Origin: Certhia americana
Taxonomy: Eukaryota > Chordata > Aves > Passeriformes > Certhiidae
Reading direction: 5' to 3'
NCBI GenBank assembly: GCA_018697195.1
Contig: CM031857.1
Coordinates: 91,895,991 to 91,959,990, forward strand
DNA length: 64,000 nt
In this document: in pieces, positions 1 to 13,311 of the stretch
Layout of the letters: each line of letters begins with the position of its first letter
How positions within the stretch are numbered: position 1 is the first letter of the stretch
Made by a program: the position numbers and the translations under genes
Notes under the pieces: model-generated
Told to the model about the DNA's origin: nothing
Databases searched by the model: none
Seen by the model: the letters and a program-made list of their open reading frames with translations, nothing else

Positions 1-1577
1 ATTACATTTTCTTTATAGAGTAAAAGCACTCTCCTGCTGTATACATAAATATGATGAAGATGCCCAGGACAAGTATTATCAAGCTGGCAAGCACTTTCAC
101 AAAGGCTGAAAAACAATTACACTTTGTCATCTACAACTCCTCTACATTATTTCTTCCTCCTCCTTTAAATAATGATGGCAGCAGCCTGCACATTACATAC
201 AAGAATGGCATGGACAGCACACACTTAGTGGTGTGATTAATGTTACTTATCACCAGTAGCGTTTTTCTCTTCCGACATATGACACTTGTTCATAAGTTTA
301 AGACACTTGTAGTGTACTACTGGAATAGATACAGGTTATTTAGACCCTTAACTGGGACTTCCATTTAATTTCCCTTAAATGAAGAGCCTGCTCTCCACCT
401 TTGGTGTATAACAAGGGAATTATCTTAAGAAGAAGATTAGGTGACTGATTCCTTTGAGATAGACACAGAAAAAAAATGCGCAGAAAAAAAAAAAATCATG
501 ATTTAGGATATTACAAGATTTTTCTTTTTTTTCCTGCAATCTAGGATATAATTCTACCTTTGGAACCCCCTCCACAAAATCATACTTTTTAGCCTTGCTC
601 ATTGAGGAAAAAAATAACGACAAGTTTATGCTAAAAGGTAAGATGCCTAATAAAAGAGCCCCATATGTATCACTAGAGGTACTGTTAATATTGTTATCTA
701 AACTGCCATGACATTTAAAAAACAGTTTCTAAAAGGCCAGAGTTTGACTGCTGAAACACTGGCAAAGTCACAAAGGCACCTTAAAACACATTTCCTTTAC
801 TATGAAGGAATAAAGTCCCTGAATATCTTTGTACTGGCACATAAATAAACTTACATAAAACAGGAAGAATTTCAATGTTCTATTTACCCAGCGAAGGCAA
901 AGGGTCAAGGGATTTCTATCCCTGCTTTACAGACTCACTCCTGGCATCAGGACACGGAAGGTTTGATCTCTGTGTCCCCACTGGCCAGCAGATCCCTCCT
1001 GGGGATACCACTCAGTAAGGGAGAAAAGCAGCACTGCATCCTCCCTGCACACACCTGCACTTCTCTACAAAACCATCCTGAAGCACAGTGATGTTTTTTT
1101 ATGGGTCATTTGAATCAAACATGACAAAATGTCATGTATTTTCCCCTCTTTTGGCCAAAACTATTCATGTAATTCAATCAGGATGTGAAACTTTGAGCAG
1201 CTTCAATGAAGCAGAACTTTTTTGGCAAAGAGATTTGTATGAAAAACAATACCCTTTCCTGTTCACAACAGTTCTTTCAGCACAGCCTCATACTGAATCT
1301 GAGTTAAAGGTGTCCTATGCCAGAAGAAACAATACCACACACCATCTTCCCTGCACTCAGCATGAACCTGCTACTTCAACAGTGAATAAATTAAAATAAA
1401 TGGGGAAATGCAGAGAAGTAAATGTTATAACACGTGGAAAAACCCAGATCTCAGAAAAGGGTGCTGAAGGACATGCATACACTTCTGTGTGTGTTTTGCA
1501 CATGTTTCACAAAGAGAAAGGAATTCGAAGGAGAAAAAAAATAAAATGAGGGGCACATTGGGTCTGGTAAGCTTGCA
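1..1577. other. Intergenic AT-rich sequence, nothing recognised
   Basis: Short open frames occur on both strands but show no known domain, splice pattern or repeat family. No RNA gene was recognised. Confidence 0.6.
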
Positions 1578-1662
1578 ATGCTGTGATCATAGGACAGCCT
1601 GGATTGGAAGGGGCTATAAAGATCATTTAGTTCCAATCCCACTGCTATGGGCAGGGACATTT
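1578..1662 (-). mobile_element. CR1 LINE 3' end fragment
   Basis: The plus strand reads as the reverse complement of a CR1 tail, with ATTGGAAGGGGCTATAAAGA and TCCAATCCCACTGC. Only the non-coding 3' end is present. Confidence 0.75.
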
Positions 1663-1971
1663 TTCTGAAAGTGAAAACATGCCTGTGCAGCTCATTTTGG
1701 TGTTCCTTGAATGCCCTATATTGTATGTCAGAAACCTTTTTCTTCAGTTGGAAATTAAAATCTGTTGAGCAAAGATGAGTTCCTCAGTTGCAAGACTCTC
1801 CAGGCTGAAGAGTTATAGGTCAGTAATTTTCCCCTTTTTGAGTTTCATTTTATCCCTTTACACACTTTCACACAGATACTGTCATTTTAATATATTTTTT
1901 TAAAATTCCTTTCCTATATCTAGTTTTACATCTTTTTTATTTTTATTCATCATTATTATTTGTCCAAGCTT

Positions 1972-2872
1972 CTCACAGAATATGCTGAGTTGGAAGGGAC
2001 ACATCAGGATCATTAAGATAAACTCCTAGCCCTGCACAGCACCGTCCCTATGAGTAACACCCTGTGCCTGAGAGCATTATCCAAACACTTATTGAATTCT
2101 GTCGGGGTGGTGCTGTGACTGTTTCTGTGGGGAGCCTCTTCCAGTGCCCAATCACCCTCTGGGTGAAGAAGCTTATCCTGATATCCAACCTGACACAACT
2201 TCAGGCCATTCCCTTGGGTCCTGTCACTGTCACCACAGAGCAGAGATCAGTGCCTGCCCCTCCCCTTCCCCTCACAAGGAAGCTGCAGTAGCAATGAGGG
2301 GTTATTGCAATGTCCTCCTCTCCAGGCTGAGCAGACCAAGTGACCTCAGCCCATACAGCTTCCCCTCAAGGTCCTTCACCACCTTTGTTTCCCTCCTTTG
2401 GACACTCTCTAATAGTTCAATATCTTTTTTATATTGTGGCACCCAAAGCTGTCCCCAGCACTGGAGGTGAGGCCAACCCAGCTCAGAGCAGAGCAGGACA
2501 ATCCCCTCCCTTTCCCAGCTGGTGATGCTGTGCCTGGTGCCCCCAGGACAGGGTTGGCCCTCCTGGCTGCCAGGGCACTGCTGGCTCATGTTCAACTTGC
2601 CATCCACCAGGACCCCCAGGTCCCTTTCCATTGCACTGTGCTCCAGTATCTCATTCCCCTGCCTGTACATGCAGGGTTACCTCATCCCAAGTGCACAATC
2701 CAGCACCTTCCCTTGTTGTGCTTAATACAGTTGGTGACTGCCAAATCCTATAATTTGTTGAGGTCTCTCTGCAGGGCTCCATGCTTTCAAGGGAGTTCCT
2801 CTCTGGGTTTTTATCATCTGTGAACTTGCTCAGTATCCCTGGAAGTCCTCTGTCCAATTCTTGCACTGATCT
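1972..2872 (-). mobile_element. CR1 LINE, 5'-truncated, minus orientation
   Basis: On the minus strand the element runs from about 2,872 to a 3' end at 1,972 (CAGAATATGCTGAGTTGGAA on the plus strand). It encodes the broken C-terminal part of the CR1 reverse-transcriptase ORF, with recognisable pieces such as [48 protein letters not shown] and LGLLSLERR. Frame breaks and stops make it inactive. It is very similar to the copy at 20,330-21,067. Confidence 0.92.
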
Positions 2873-4929
2873 AGTTAACTTTCTCCTGTTCAGTCAGTCC
2901 AGGTAGACTTCTTATATGGAAACCAGATATTTTCAACAACAAGATTTTTATCAACACAGTATTTAAAGAATCACAGAATTGCATAAGTTCAGATATAACT
3001 TAGATGTGCATAACCTGTAAAGGAAAATTGTCTATCCCATTTATCTCTGAAGGTGCTCTTTTGCAGGTTTCTTTCTCCTTCATGGAGAAAACATGCCTGC
3101 TCTACATTTTCGCAAATCTCTTCAATAATTTTTCTGAGTAAATTTATTTCTGCTCTTTTACTTATAAAGATTTTGTTCTCTTCTCTAACACATCTCCTTG
3201 TCCTGTAGCTCTATAAGAGGAAGCTGAAACCAGCCCTCTGAAATACAAGTACAAGTCAACTTATGGACAGTAGCTTACATTTTGGACAGAACTGAAACAA
3301 TGGTCAGTCCTTAGCTGCCTCCAAACAGACTGATTTCTCAATGATTAACATATATACCCTGTCCTGGACATTTTTTATAATGAACCTTTAAATATTTTTG
3401 TATTAGAATCTGGGTATGATTCCTGCAAATCCTCCTCCCACATTAGCCACACGGTTGATGAAGTTCTCTTGGTTCATTTAGTATGAACAATGTCATCAGA
3501 GGAGGGTACAGGGGTACAAGGGCATCAAGAACTTGAAATGAGAACAGAAAGACTGGCAAGCTTCATGGGCACAGGACCATCTCTTTCTGCTTGGACATGA
3601 GCACCACAAAGCTGGTCCATGAAAAGACATTAATCCCCAAATTAGAAGCAAAGTCTGACATCTGAACAATGTTAGTTTTCAGGTAACTGTCTCACCACAA
3701 TAGGAGCAGTCTGTAGTTACATACACCTCTCCTGAAAATTTTGGTGATGCATTTCATAAGCAGGGAGTTCAAAAAGTACAAAATAGAAAAAAAAAAAAGA
3801 AGAGAGAAAAAACCAAGGCAATGGATTTAACGCTAGCTTTTCATTTAACTTCACTGCAAGTGGCTGTATTATCTTCATAATCACTGAAAGTGAAATCTGT
3901 AATGCATATGTAGAATAAATTAAAGTGTGAAGCAAATAAAATAAAGGTAGAATTGACTATTCATAACAACACAGTCTTCAAGTCATAATACACTTCAGTG
4001 GAAGACTCTTGCTGATGCCAGTCTGAATAGTCCAGCAGAACACAAGACAGACTGAATACAATAGAAATGTTGAGATTCGATTTGTAATATATAATTATTC
4101 TACATTTTCCTGTATTATAAGTTTAAATTATCCACATCAGAGGTTTTAGTATTTCAGGTCTGTAATAGAATAGATTTTTTTACTCCCATTCTGACAGGAA
4201 AGGAGGAAGATAATGAATATGTACTGCAGAAGAAGAATAAAGAAAAGTACAGCTCTCTGACTGACCAATTTCAATATATTTACAAGTAGTTCAACATTTT
4301 AATCAAGAAATCTTTTCATAATATAAAGTGGAAATGGAATTGTAAAATCACTACAACTAGGTAAGAAACTAAAACTGGGGGAAAACTGTGTGCTGGCACA
4401 TTGAAGGACTCATACAGGATACTGCCTACAACAGGGAAGAACACACTGACACCACATCAGGGCACACATCCCAGTTGCAGAGCTAATATTAATGGAACAC
4501 AAACATTAATAGATCAACATTTACAAAGTATTTTGTTTCAACTGAAGCCCTTTGGGGCTGTACTTTTGGAGGGTCTGTGGTCCAGAACCAAAGGCATGAC
4601 CTGTAGACCTGCCTCCCCATAACCAATGAGAAGAAAGGGGAAGCCCATTCCCAGTCAGTTTTGTCCCATTTTAAAAAATTATATATATATATTATGGAAG
4701 TAGAGGCATTGTAGTATATCACCTCAGGGTATTTTATGCTGCAGTACACAACATGGCTGTGGTATAGGGGTACATACCCTGACGCTCAACACAAAGCAGC
4801 AAAGAGAGCTCCACAGTGTAATTTGAGCTAGGACCAGCTACACTGCAGCCTTACAGGTGTGCCCAGCCTGTCTGTACTGCTGCTGTTTTGAGTAAAGTTC
4901 CTTCAGCAGCATGAGCAGTTCAAGCCCAC
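2873..4929. other. Intergenic, no gene recognised
   Basis: This stretch is AT-rich. A possible short CR1 tail (AATCACAGAATTGCATAAG) lies near 2,968, and a short TA run near 4,680. No coding signal was found. Confidence 0.5.
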
Positions 4930-5083
4930 TAGGTTCTCTGCTGAGTTCTTCATCCTTGAGGATTTTTGAGACCTGACTGAACAAAGCTTTGAGCAATCAG
5001 AGGTCAGACCTCAGAGCTGTCCCTGCTCTGAGCAGGAGGCCGGACTAAAGACTTTTCAAGGTCCCTTCTAGCCTGAATGTTTT
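4930..5083 (+). mobile_element. Diverged CR1 LINE 3' end fragment, plus orientation
   Basis: The phrase CTGAGCAGGAGGCCGGACTA followed by AAGGTCCCTTCTAGCC is the usual CR1 3' untranslated end in forward orientation. The preceding bases are more diverged. Confidence 0.7.
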
Positions 5084-5883
5084 TAATAAAGTACCTAGCC
5101 CATAACTGCTTTAGCTGATCCTACCATCAGTGCTCAGGTGGAGATGATGATGTAGATAAGTTCAGGCTTGTTCCTGTCTGCTACAGTCAAATTTCTAGTC
5201 CCAATATAGGCCTATGAGCTCTGAAATGTAGTAACTATGCCAAACGGGAGCAAAGGCCCACCTCTTTTTTTTTTTTAAAGCAAGAACCTGGGAACCCAGC
5301 CTAACTGTGGCACATATTTGATATGGGTTTAATGCCTGTCTTCCTGGAGTCAAATCTTGACTGAGCAAGAAAGCTAAGTTAAAAAAGAAAAACAAACAAA
5401 AAACAAACAGATGAAAATACCAGCTTGACCAGTTTGCTCAGTCTCTTGGCCAATGGGGAAATTTCCTGAGAACTAATAAGATTTAGATACTTAAATACCC
5501 TTGAGCCGAAACAGGAGCCATAATCTGGAAGGATGTTTTTCTTTTTCGGTATGGTTTCAGGTTTTCTGTGCCTCAGTATTAACACTAGACAGTGGTTCTA
5601 AATCTTAGTTCCAACTAGGAATAAAACTTCGCAGTAGTTTTCAATACCACCTGTTGGGCTGCAGTTATCCTTGGTGATAGCTGCAGGGAAAAAATTTGGG
5701 CCATCTTTTTTGGGAAAATGAGAATTATGGTGATTGAAACTACCACACAATACCTCATCTACTAATTGATGAGGTTGAGGGCTTACAAAAGAATTTTCTT
5801 TTGAAAATTGATAGCAAACATACAGAAGGCTGGCTCCAGCCAGATGCAATCTCTAGAACCCTGTGAATTATCTGAAAGCTATA

Positions 5884-6451
5884 CTTGGTTTGACCAGAAT
5901 CTAGTTCTTTTCCTTCATAGTAGTTCATATGGGGGTGCTATGTTTAGATTTGTGATGAAAACAGTGTTAATACACTCTTACTGCTGAGCAGGGCTTGCAC
6001 AATGTTAGGGTCTTTTCTGGGTCCCACCCCACCAGCAAAGGGGCTGGGACTGCACAAGGAGTTGGGAGAGGACACAGCCAAAACTGACCCCAACTGACCA
6101 GAGGCATATCCCACAACATATGGTGTCATGTACAGCATGTAAAGCTGGGGTAAGAAGGAGGAAGGGGCAGGGGCACATTAACAGAGATGGCCTTTGTCTT
6201 CTGAAGTTACCATTAATGGTTTTGCAACCTGGCTTTACTAGAGCTGTCTGAACACCTGCCTGCTCACAAGAAGTGGTGGATGAATTCCTTGTTCTGCTTT
6301 GCTGCTACGTGTGGATTTTGCTTTGCCTGTTAAACTATCTCAGCCCACGAGTTCCTCACTTTTACCCCTTTGATTCTCTCCCCAGCCCCAGCGAGGGAGA
6401 GTGAGTGAGCGCCTGCCTGGGGCCGGGCTGCAGTCTGGGGTTCAACCGCAG
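5884..6451 (+). mobile_element. Solo LTR of an avian ERVL-type endogenous retrovirus
   Basis: About 570 bases match the familiar songbird ERVL LTR from end to end by recall. The left part has TTCATAGTAGTTCATATGGG and GTGCTATGTTTAG. The middle has GGGAGAGGACACAGCC and ACTGACCCCAACTGACCAGA. The right part has TCAGCCCACGAGTTCCTCAC, GATTCTCTCCCCAGCCCC and GGGGTTCAACCGCAGG. No internal viral genes flank it, so it is a solo LTR left by recombination. Target-site duplications were not clear. Confidence 0.85.
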
Positions 6452-6535
6452 GAAGACAAACAGAGAGCAGTGAGGGGAATCCCCGAGCAACAGGAAGAGA
6501 TCCTGCGAGAAGGGATTATTTGGGAGGATTTTAGA
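6452..6535. other. Spacer between LTR and CpG-rich patch
   Basis: This is purine-rich sequence of moderate GC content. Nothing specific was recognised. Confidence 0.4.
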
Positions 6536-6690
6536 CACGGCCCTGTTTAAACCCCTCCTTCTCCTTGCCCGCCGCCGCGCTGGCTGAGCGCGGACCCGAG
6601 GGAGCGGCGCTGCCGGCAGGAGGAGCGCCTCCCCCGCGGATGCGGACCCGCGGCTCCTTCGCCAGGGAAAACCTAGCCGCTGCAAGATCC
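6536..6690. promoter_or_regulatory. CpG-rich patch, possible promoter or first exon
   Basis: About 150 bases are strikingly GC-rich and hold roughly 17 CpG dinucleotides (for example CCCGCCGCCGCGCTGG and CCCCGCGGATGCGGACC), whereas the surrounding DNA is AT-rich and nearly CpG-free. Small open frames cross it on both strands, including a 30-codon plus-strand frame from the ATG at 6,640 to a stop at 6,732. None is recognised. It lies about 90 bases beyond the end of the ERVL LTR. A CpG-island promoter of an unannotated or non-coding transcript is an inference. Confidence 0.45.
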
Positions 6691-6732
6691 TCGGCACAGG
6701 GCAGGCTGCCCTCTCCTTTCAAGGAGGGGTGA

Positions 6733-8915
6733 AAAAATTCCTATAGGAAACCCCAGTGACAAAAGCAAAGCGCTTTGTTTCCTCCGCCCAGCATGTCAGA
6801 CATTCCGATGTAGCACGGCAAGGTGGGATATTGCCAGACCGGCGGGAAGGAAATGTGTGGGAAGGGATCTCCCTGGACTTCGGAGTTTCTTAGTGCCTTC
6901 AGCATCTAATGTGAATGCACTAGTACAGTACAGTACATAATGCTTCTTTGCTGCTCCTGACTGATGGGATTCCTCCAAATCCTACTGCCCTCACGTCGAG
7001 CACTGAAAACCTTACTAACAGCAGCTTGTTCTCCATCCCCTGGGTGGAGCTCATACTGAGTTCCCAAGATGTTTCTTTATTCTACTTGTACACTGAGCTG
7101 TCCTTAATTTACATCTTCTTCATGGGCTTCTTCTCTTCCCACCACAGCTCCTATGTGCCGCTGCTCCCGATCTTTATGTAGTGAAACAAAGTAATTCCTA
7201 CACTGGTTGGAGAACAGCCAGGCTTGGAGTCACCTCTCCACTGCAGGCATTCCCAGAGCCCTAGATGTGTTACACTTTAGAGGATGCAGGTATCCAGGTA
7301 GCCAAGAGCATTATCCAGGCGCTCTAGGGAGTTCATCCAGGCTCAGTGCTCTCAAGCATTAGAATAAAACATACATTTCATTGTCTACTTCAGACACAAA
7401 TAGCATAACACTGGGATAAATACAAACGCTAGCAGAGGGGCTAGCAGACCTCCAATGTCCCCAGTCTGTATCCCTACATCATGGCTTTTTTTAGGCTTGT
7501 TCCAAAAATAATACAATATATATGACAAGCTTCCCTGGACCTGTTTGTTTTGGGCTTTTTTTTTCCTATATTTCTCCGCATTGCAAATGCATTATATAGG
7601 ATTATTCACCCAGCCACACAATCTCATGATACAGTGTCTCATACAGTGAATAAAGATAAATTAGACTTTGCTGAAACATTCTGTGAACTTTATCTGTTTC
7701 AAAATCTTGAATTTGCACCAGATTTCAAAAGCACTCAGCTTTTGCAAAAGCTCTCCTTTTGTTTTTCTGACACAACTGAACTGCACCATTGCACTTCTGG
7801 ATCCTGTTTACTGCTTTAAAGTTTACAGTTTAAAGTAGTGGCATGACTCATTTTACAGTACGTACCATTTTGTGATGAAGTGCTATAATATTGACTGTTT
7901 ACATTTTAGAATTATCCCTAATCCAGTGTGTTTTTTCTTAGACCTGAAGAGAGGCTGTGTATTCTCCTGGGGCCTCACATAAGGGAAGTACAGCATTTGC
8001 TGTTTGCACTTTAGGCATGTATACCTGAAAGTAATTATTTTTTATCTGAAGCAGTTGCTTCCTACACCACAACTTATGAAGTAACAACTTGCCCCATCTA
8101 TCACTATTTCGAAGCCAAATGCTCAGCAATAACTTACTTTGAGAAATTTCCAAAGCCTGGGAGGAAGGGAAAGTCACAGGATTGTCAGTCATTGTATTCC
8201 AGGTATGTTTTAATAACCCAATTTTGGCAGAGGAGAGGGAAATACTTACCTGCACAACAGTGTCTGCTACAGCAAATGGCTGGATTCAGTCCCTCAAATA
8301 TTCCCTTTTTGCAGTTTTCACCTGTATATGTATCACTTCCAGAAAACAGTACCTCACAGAACAGGAGCTGAAGAAGAGATCTGTCACACAGGACAGGTTT
8401 TATTTTTTGTTTTACACAACTTTTCATTTACTTCTCAGCTTAATGTGGACAGTCATATTGGTTTCACATCCATTTAATCAGATTAATTAAAAATATTTTT
8501 CTGTGGACAAACAACACCCTACAATTTCTGCTCCAGGACAGCAGTTGTATTTGGTTCAGATCAGGGGCTGTCATGGAGACATGAAAAAGAGGCAGGTTCA
8601 GAAAGAGATGTGATCAGGATTGCCTAGAGGACAGCCCTTGCAGAGGAATTGAGTTGGATCAAAGAGCTTATCCAGGACTGCATCAGCCAGCAAAAATGCA
8701 TGGTCTCTGTGCAGTCAAGGGCGAGCAATTAAAGGGAGAAAGAGTTTGATTTGAGTAACAGGCCCTGAGGCATGAGCAATGCACCAAAGAGACAAGAGGG
8801 TGCAAGTCTGTGACAAGTTCATAGAATGGGGTTTATAAGTTTTGTTTTGCTTCTGTTCAAATTGGAGATGTTTTCTGTAAGTCAGTGGATTTCCCTCATT
8901 CAATATGCCTCAACT
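6733..8915. other. Intergenic, nothing recognised
   Basis: Short open frames on both strands (for example 6,948-7,181 and 7,550-7,819) resemble no known protein. No repeat family was identified with confidence. Confidence 0.5.
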
Positions 8916-8916
8916 G

Positions 8917-8941
8917 TATATATATATATATATATATATAT
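8917..8941. repeat. (TA)n microsatellite
   Basis: Twelve uninterrupted TA units are followed by TTTATTTATTTTTT. Confidence 0.97.
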
Positions 8942-9217
8942 TTATTTATTTTTTCCTTTAAAGATCCATGGCATTACTTCACTCTGAATAGGGGGACTGA
9001 AGTCCAGCAACAACATTCCAATACTGTTGGGCAGCTGTTCTTAGAACTTGGCAACTAAGCAAGCAAAGTGTTACTGGCTTTAGAAAGGAGATACTAGCAA
9101 AACTGCAAACATCCACATAACCTTGTGGCTGTTCACAGGCACAGCCTCCAGCAGCTGGCAGACTTCAGCTGTGCTGGGTAGCAGCCACTACCACACAAGC
9201 ACCCACATCCCAGCACA

Positions 9218-9405
9218 TCATAAAATCTTAGAGATGCTTAGGTTAGAAGGGATCCTAGGGATCATGTAGTTCCAAGCACTTGTTATAGACAGGGACACTT
9301 TCTGCTAGACCAGGTTGCTCAGAACTTACTCCAACCTGGCCTTGAATACTTCCAGGGATGAGGCACCCACAGCTCCTCTGGGCAATCTGTTCCAGTGTCT
9401 CATAG
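9218..9405 (-). mobile_element. CR1 LINE 3' end fragment, minus orientation
   Basis: In minus sense the order is GAACAGATTGCCCAGAGGAG, GGAAGTATTCAAGGCCAGGT, AGCAACCTGGTCTAG, and a 3' end at GATTTTATGA. This is the standard CR1 3' region, with a truncated 5' side. Confidence 0.9.
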
Positions 9406-11420
9406 GTGTGTCTGATGTAGCCCAGCTCCATAGTGTTATTTTCAGTTGTTTCAAGACTGACAAGTAATTACTTGATTCATTACAAGTCTGTACATAGTTT
9501 TTATTTCACCTTCCTAAGGTACCTGCAAAAGCCACAAAATCTGGCAAAAATGGCCAACTCCTCTGCTTTTCATACTCCCTCCAAATCTGAATGATTTCTG
9601 AACCTCCTGATGGAGGTTCAGACTTCAATCATATTTGATAAAGGGAATGAGTTTTTAATTTTCCATAAAGCAACACTCATTAGACCAAAAAAAACCCCAC
9701 TATAAATTATTCTCCTTAAATCAAGATTAAAGAAAGATTCTACCTTATTAAGGTTGATCACAGGGCACTTCCAAGTGCTGCAAGGCACAGTCAAGACAAG
9801 ATGCAGAACAGTCTTACAAAAACATGTTTTTGCCTAGGAACCAAGTAATAGCTCACTGAGTAGTTTAATATATTACAATGTGCACAGTCACTGGCTGCAC
9901 AATGCATGAATGCACAGAGTAAACTACACTCTGCTTTCTAACCTTGGAAATGCTTCCCTGTAGACAGAGATCCAGATCCCCCCTGTGGAGATCTTGCCTG
10001 AACACAGACAGTGAGTTTAGGTCAACGATGACATGTGACTTAGAGGGAAAGGCCAAGCCTGGAAACTGAAAGGAAGCTGTGAGGAATCACACCAGCAAAG
10101 TGTTTCCTCATGGCAGTCTGCTGACTTTGTTGTTTCTGAAAGCCACGGGTTCAGTTGGAAATGAAACAGAAAAAAGCCACAAGGGATTCTAATGTGGTTG
10201 AGAAAAAACAAAGTGTTCAGTGCAGCCAAGATCAGTAGCAGTTAAAATTTAGGGGTACAAGCTTTTCCAGCTGCTCAGGACTGCATCCCACCCTTCTTTC
10301 CCCACAATGTGGGCTTATGCTCAGTGAGGTCATGTGGTGTTACACATGGCATCATAGTTGTCAGCACATGGACATGGGAGGTATTAAATAGGAGAGAACA
10401 CTAGCAGAGAACAGCAGAATGAGGAGCTCATGTTCTGTGGACAAAAACCCTCCAAAATTTCCACCTCATCTGAGAAAATGCCTGTGGGTTGCACAGTGTT
10501 TTCAGTCCTGTTTCCCCATCAAAGAAAGTCCATAACTCCAACATCTTCCAATAGCCAGGGTTTTCAGTAATGCCAAGCAACAATTTGTCTGCCACTTCCC
10601 ACTCAAGTTTCCACACTCCTGTTTGTCACAGTGTGCACAGCACACAGGACATGCTGCCTTGCTGAAGGAGCACAGTACTTCCCCTATCAGGATCATGACA
10701 CAAGGGCATTTACACTGTGGTTTTCTCAGGTCACAAGTCAGCCCCATTTCAAGCTCCCTGTATGCTTTGTCATGTCCCCCCATAGTGCACCTTTGCACAA
10801 GGCTGCCTACTTTACCTGCATGCAAACCCACTTCTACCATGCTTTTGGTTCAGAGTGCAGCTCAAAACATGAGTGTTGTTTCCACAGAGTGGTTGAACTA
10901 GTCTTTAAAAGTCTCTGCCAAGAAGAATGCTCCTGGCACACATCACATCAGGCTGTGCACATGAATCCAGCGTTACAGACATGTATAAAGATGAAGGTAG
11001 AAATTACTTTTCCTCCTGCCATAAACCAGTGCCTCTCAACTTACATAGATGCATCTGAGCTCTTTATCTACAGACTTGCAGAACACAGAACTCTTCTTGT
11101 TAAGTATTTCATGGTGGATATTGATAAAATCTGATGCTCTTACTGAGCAGGAAGTTGTTCGGAATAGCCAGAGAATTAGATGCTTTTCTTTTAATCGAGT
11201 GCTTCCCTACAAGTGGGAAATACATTGAAATGCATTGAAATGTTACATTATTTCTTGCATTGAAGTGTTATTTCACTTCCTAATAGAACCCAGTTAATCT
11301 GAATTTTTTTAAAGCTACCTCAAAACAGATTTAGAAGTATCAGCACCCTAAATGGGAAGAGGGATATGGGGAGCAGAACAAAGCTCCCATAATCCAAGGA
11401 GACCTACTACACCTCTTAGT
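9406..11420. other. Intergenic, nothing recognised
   Basis: This stretch contains a 167-codon open frame at 10,631-11,134 (plus) and a 112-codon frame at 10,502-10,840 (minus) that overlap each other. Neither shows a known domain. Composition and overlap suggest chance. Confidence 0.5.
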
Positions 11421-11421
11421 C

Positions 11422-12400
11422 ACACAAGTCTGTGGGACTGGATGGGATTCACCTGAGCCTTCTGAGGGAACTGGTGGAAGTCCTCATTGTGACACTTTCC
11501 ATCATTTCATAGTCACAGACAGGTTAATATTCAAAAGTAGCACCTGTGGGCCACCCAGTCCAACATCCCTACTGTGGATGTTTATCTGGACTTTAGTAAA
11601 GCCTTTGAAACTGTCTCCTGCAGCATTTTCCTGGAGAAACTGGCTGCTCATGGCACAGATGCGTGTACTGCTCAAGGGGTAAAAAATTGGCTGTATGGTC
11701 AGGCCCAGAGAACAGCAGTAAATCGAGTTACATCCAGATGCTGGATAATCACAAGTGACCCAGGGCTCGGCACTGGGGCTAGTTGTGTTTAGTATCTTCA
11801 ACAATCTGGATGAGAGGATCAAGTGAATCCTGTCAGTTTGCAGACAATGCCAGGTTGGGCAGGATACTGATCTTCTGGAGGGCAGGAAGGCTCTGCAGAG
11901 AGATCTGGACAGGTCGGTTTGATGGGGTGAGGACAAGGGTATGAGGTTCAACAAGGCCAAGTGTCCAGTCCTGCACTTGGACGACACCAACCCCAGGCAG
12001 TGCTACAGGGCAGAGAGGCTGGGAAGCTGCCTGGAAGAAAAGGACCAGGAGGGGCTGGTCAACAGCAGCTGAACATGAGCCAGCAGTGCCCAGGTGGCCA
12101 AGAAAGCCAGTGGCAGCGTGGCTTGCATGAGCAATAGTGTGGCCAGCAGGATCATGGCAGTGATTATCTCCCTGTACTCAGTACTGGTGAGGTCACACCT
12201 GAAATCCTGTGCTTAGTTCTGAGCCCCACACTATGAGACATGGAGGTGCTGGAGCATGTCCACAGAAGGGCAACAGAGCTAGGGAAGGGTCTGGAAAATG
12301 AAACATAGGAGTGGCTGAGGGAGCTGGAACAGTTTAGCCTGGTAAAGGCAGCTTAGTGGGAACCTAACATGCAGTCAGGTCTCTATGCAGTGGCAGAGAT
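11422..12400 (+). mobile_element. CR1 LINE fragment with reverse-transcriptase remnant, plus orientation
   Basis: Plus-strand translation carries the RT signature YLDFSKAFETVSCSIFLEKL, followed across frame breaks by pieces matching the CR1 RT and C-terminal region (for example INNLDERI-like and QCPGGQESQWQRG-like remnants). Stops and frameshifts show it is dead. It breaks off near 12,400 without a normal CR1 3' end. Confidence 0.85.
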
Positions 12401-13311
12401 CCTGCTGAAAATCTGGTGGTCATGGCAGGGCAGGGGAACTTTCTTGAACCTGTATTTTCAAATGCTTATCTCCAAACATAGGGAAGTTACCATACTCTCT
12501 CAATGCATGGTTCTTTGCCCTTCCCAGCACTGCTAATGGTCCTATATCATAAATTCCCAGCAGTGATGAAATAGAGTACAGTGGACAGAGCATGCATGGC
12601 ATCTTCCCTGTGTTTTCTCAATTCAGTCTCAGAATGGAGATTTCATGTGTTAGATGTTGTAGCAGTGGATTCAGTTCCTCTGAAATTCTGCCTATTGTAG
12701 AGCAAGGCCAGAGATTTAAATGAGTTAGTGATCACAGACAAATTCCTTGCTTAGTTCTGCCTGACAATAAACCTGATCCTGTGTTACCTCCACACTGCAT
12801 TATGCTGAGAGAGCCCTTGTGGTGCTGAATGTACAGATGCTATAAGAAGCCACATGTGCTATGGGGAAATGTTAAAAACCCCCCACAAATCCCATGGGCA
12901 CAGCTCGGTCAAGTGCTACATGAACACTTTCAACTGTGACTGTCTACCTCTGTACTACAGGACTAAAGGTATTTAATAGACTGTGCTTCCTGGAGCTTGA
13001 AAAGCTGCACCAAAATATACAAAAAGTTAACTCCATTTGATTATAAAGGCATACTAAAGTAGAAATATTAACAAATTCAGGGAAAGTGAAGAGTTTCTGA
13101 CATAGCAGAAGCTAACACAGTCCCCTGCTGGAAAAATATTGCAAAAACATGCTACTTCTGAATTGCATCTCTGTCTACTGCAAACACACAGCTATCATAG
13201 GCTGCTTGACTGACAAGAGGTGGCTAGCAATACACTAAGAAAAAAAATTTGTTTGGGGAATCTTACCTTCTCCTACATATGGCAGCAGAATGGACATTAG
13301 GAAAAGGTTTG
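12401..13311. other. Intergenic, nothing recognised
   Basis: No coding or repeat signal was recognised. Confidence 0.45.

Noticed and set aside
2302..2670. 122-codon minus-strand frame resembling reverse transcriptase
   Set aside because: It is not a separate gene; it is the decayed C-terminal part of the CR1 copy at 1,972-2,872.
10631..11134. 167-codon plus-strand open frame
   Set aside because: It has no known domain, overlaps a 112-codon minus-strand frame, has no splice or promoter context, and its composition (many Cys, His, Gln) looks like translated non-coding DNA.
11502..11990. 162-codon minus-strand open frame
   Set aside because: It lies antisense to the CR1 reverse-transcriptase remnant at 11,422-12,400.
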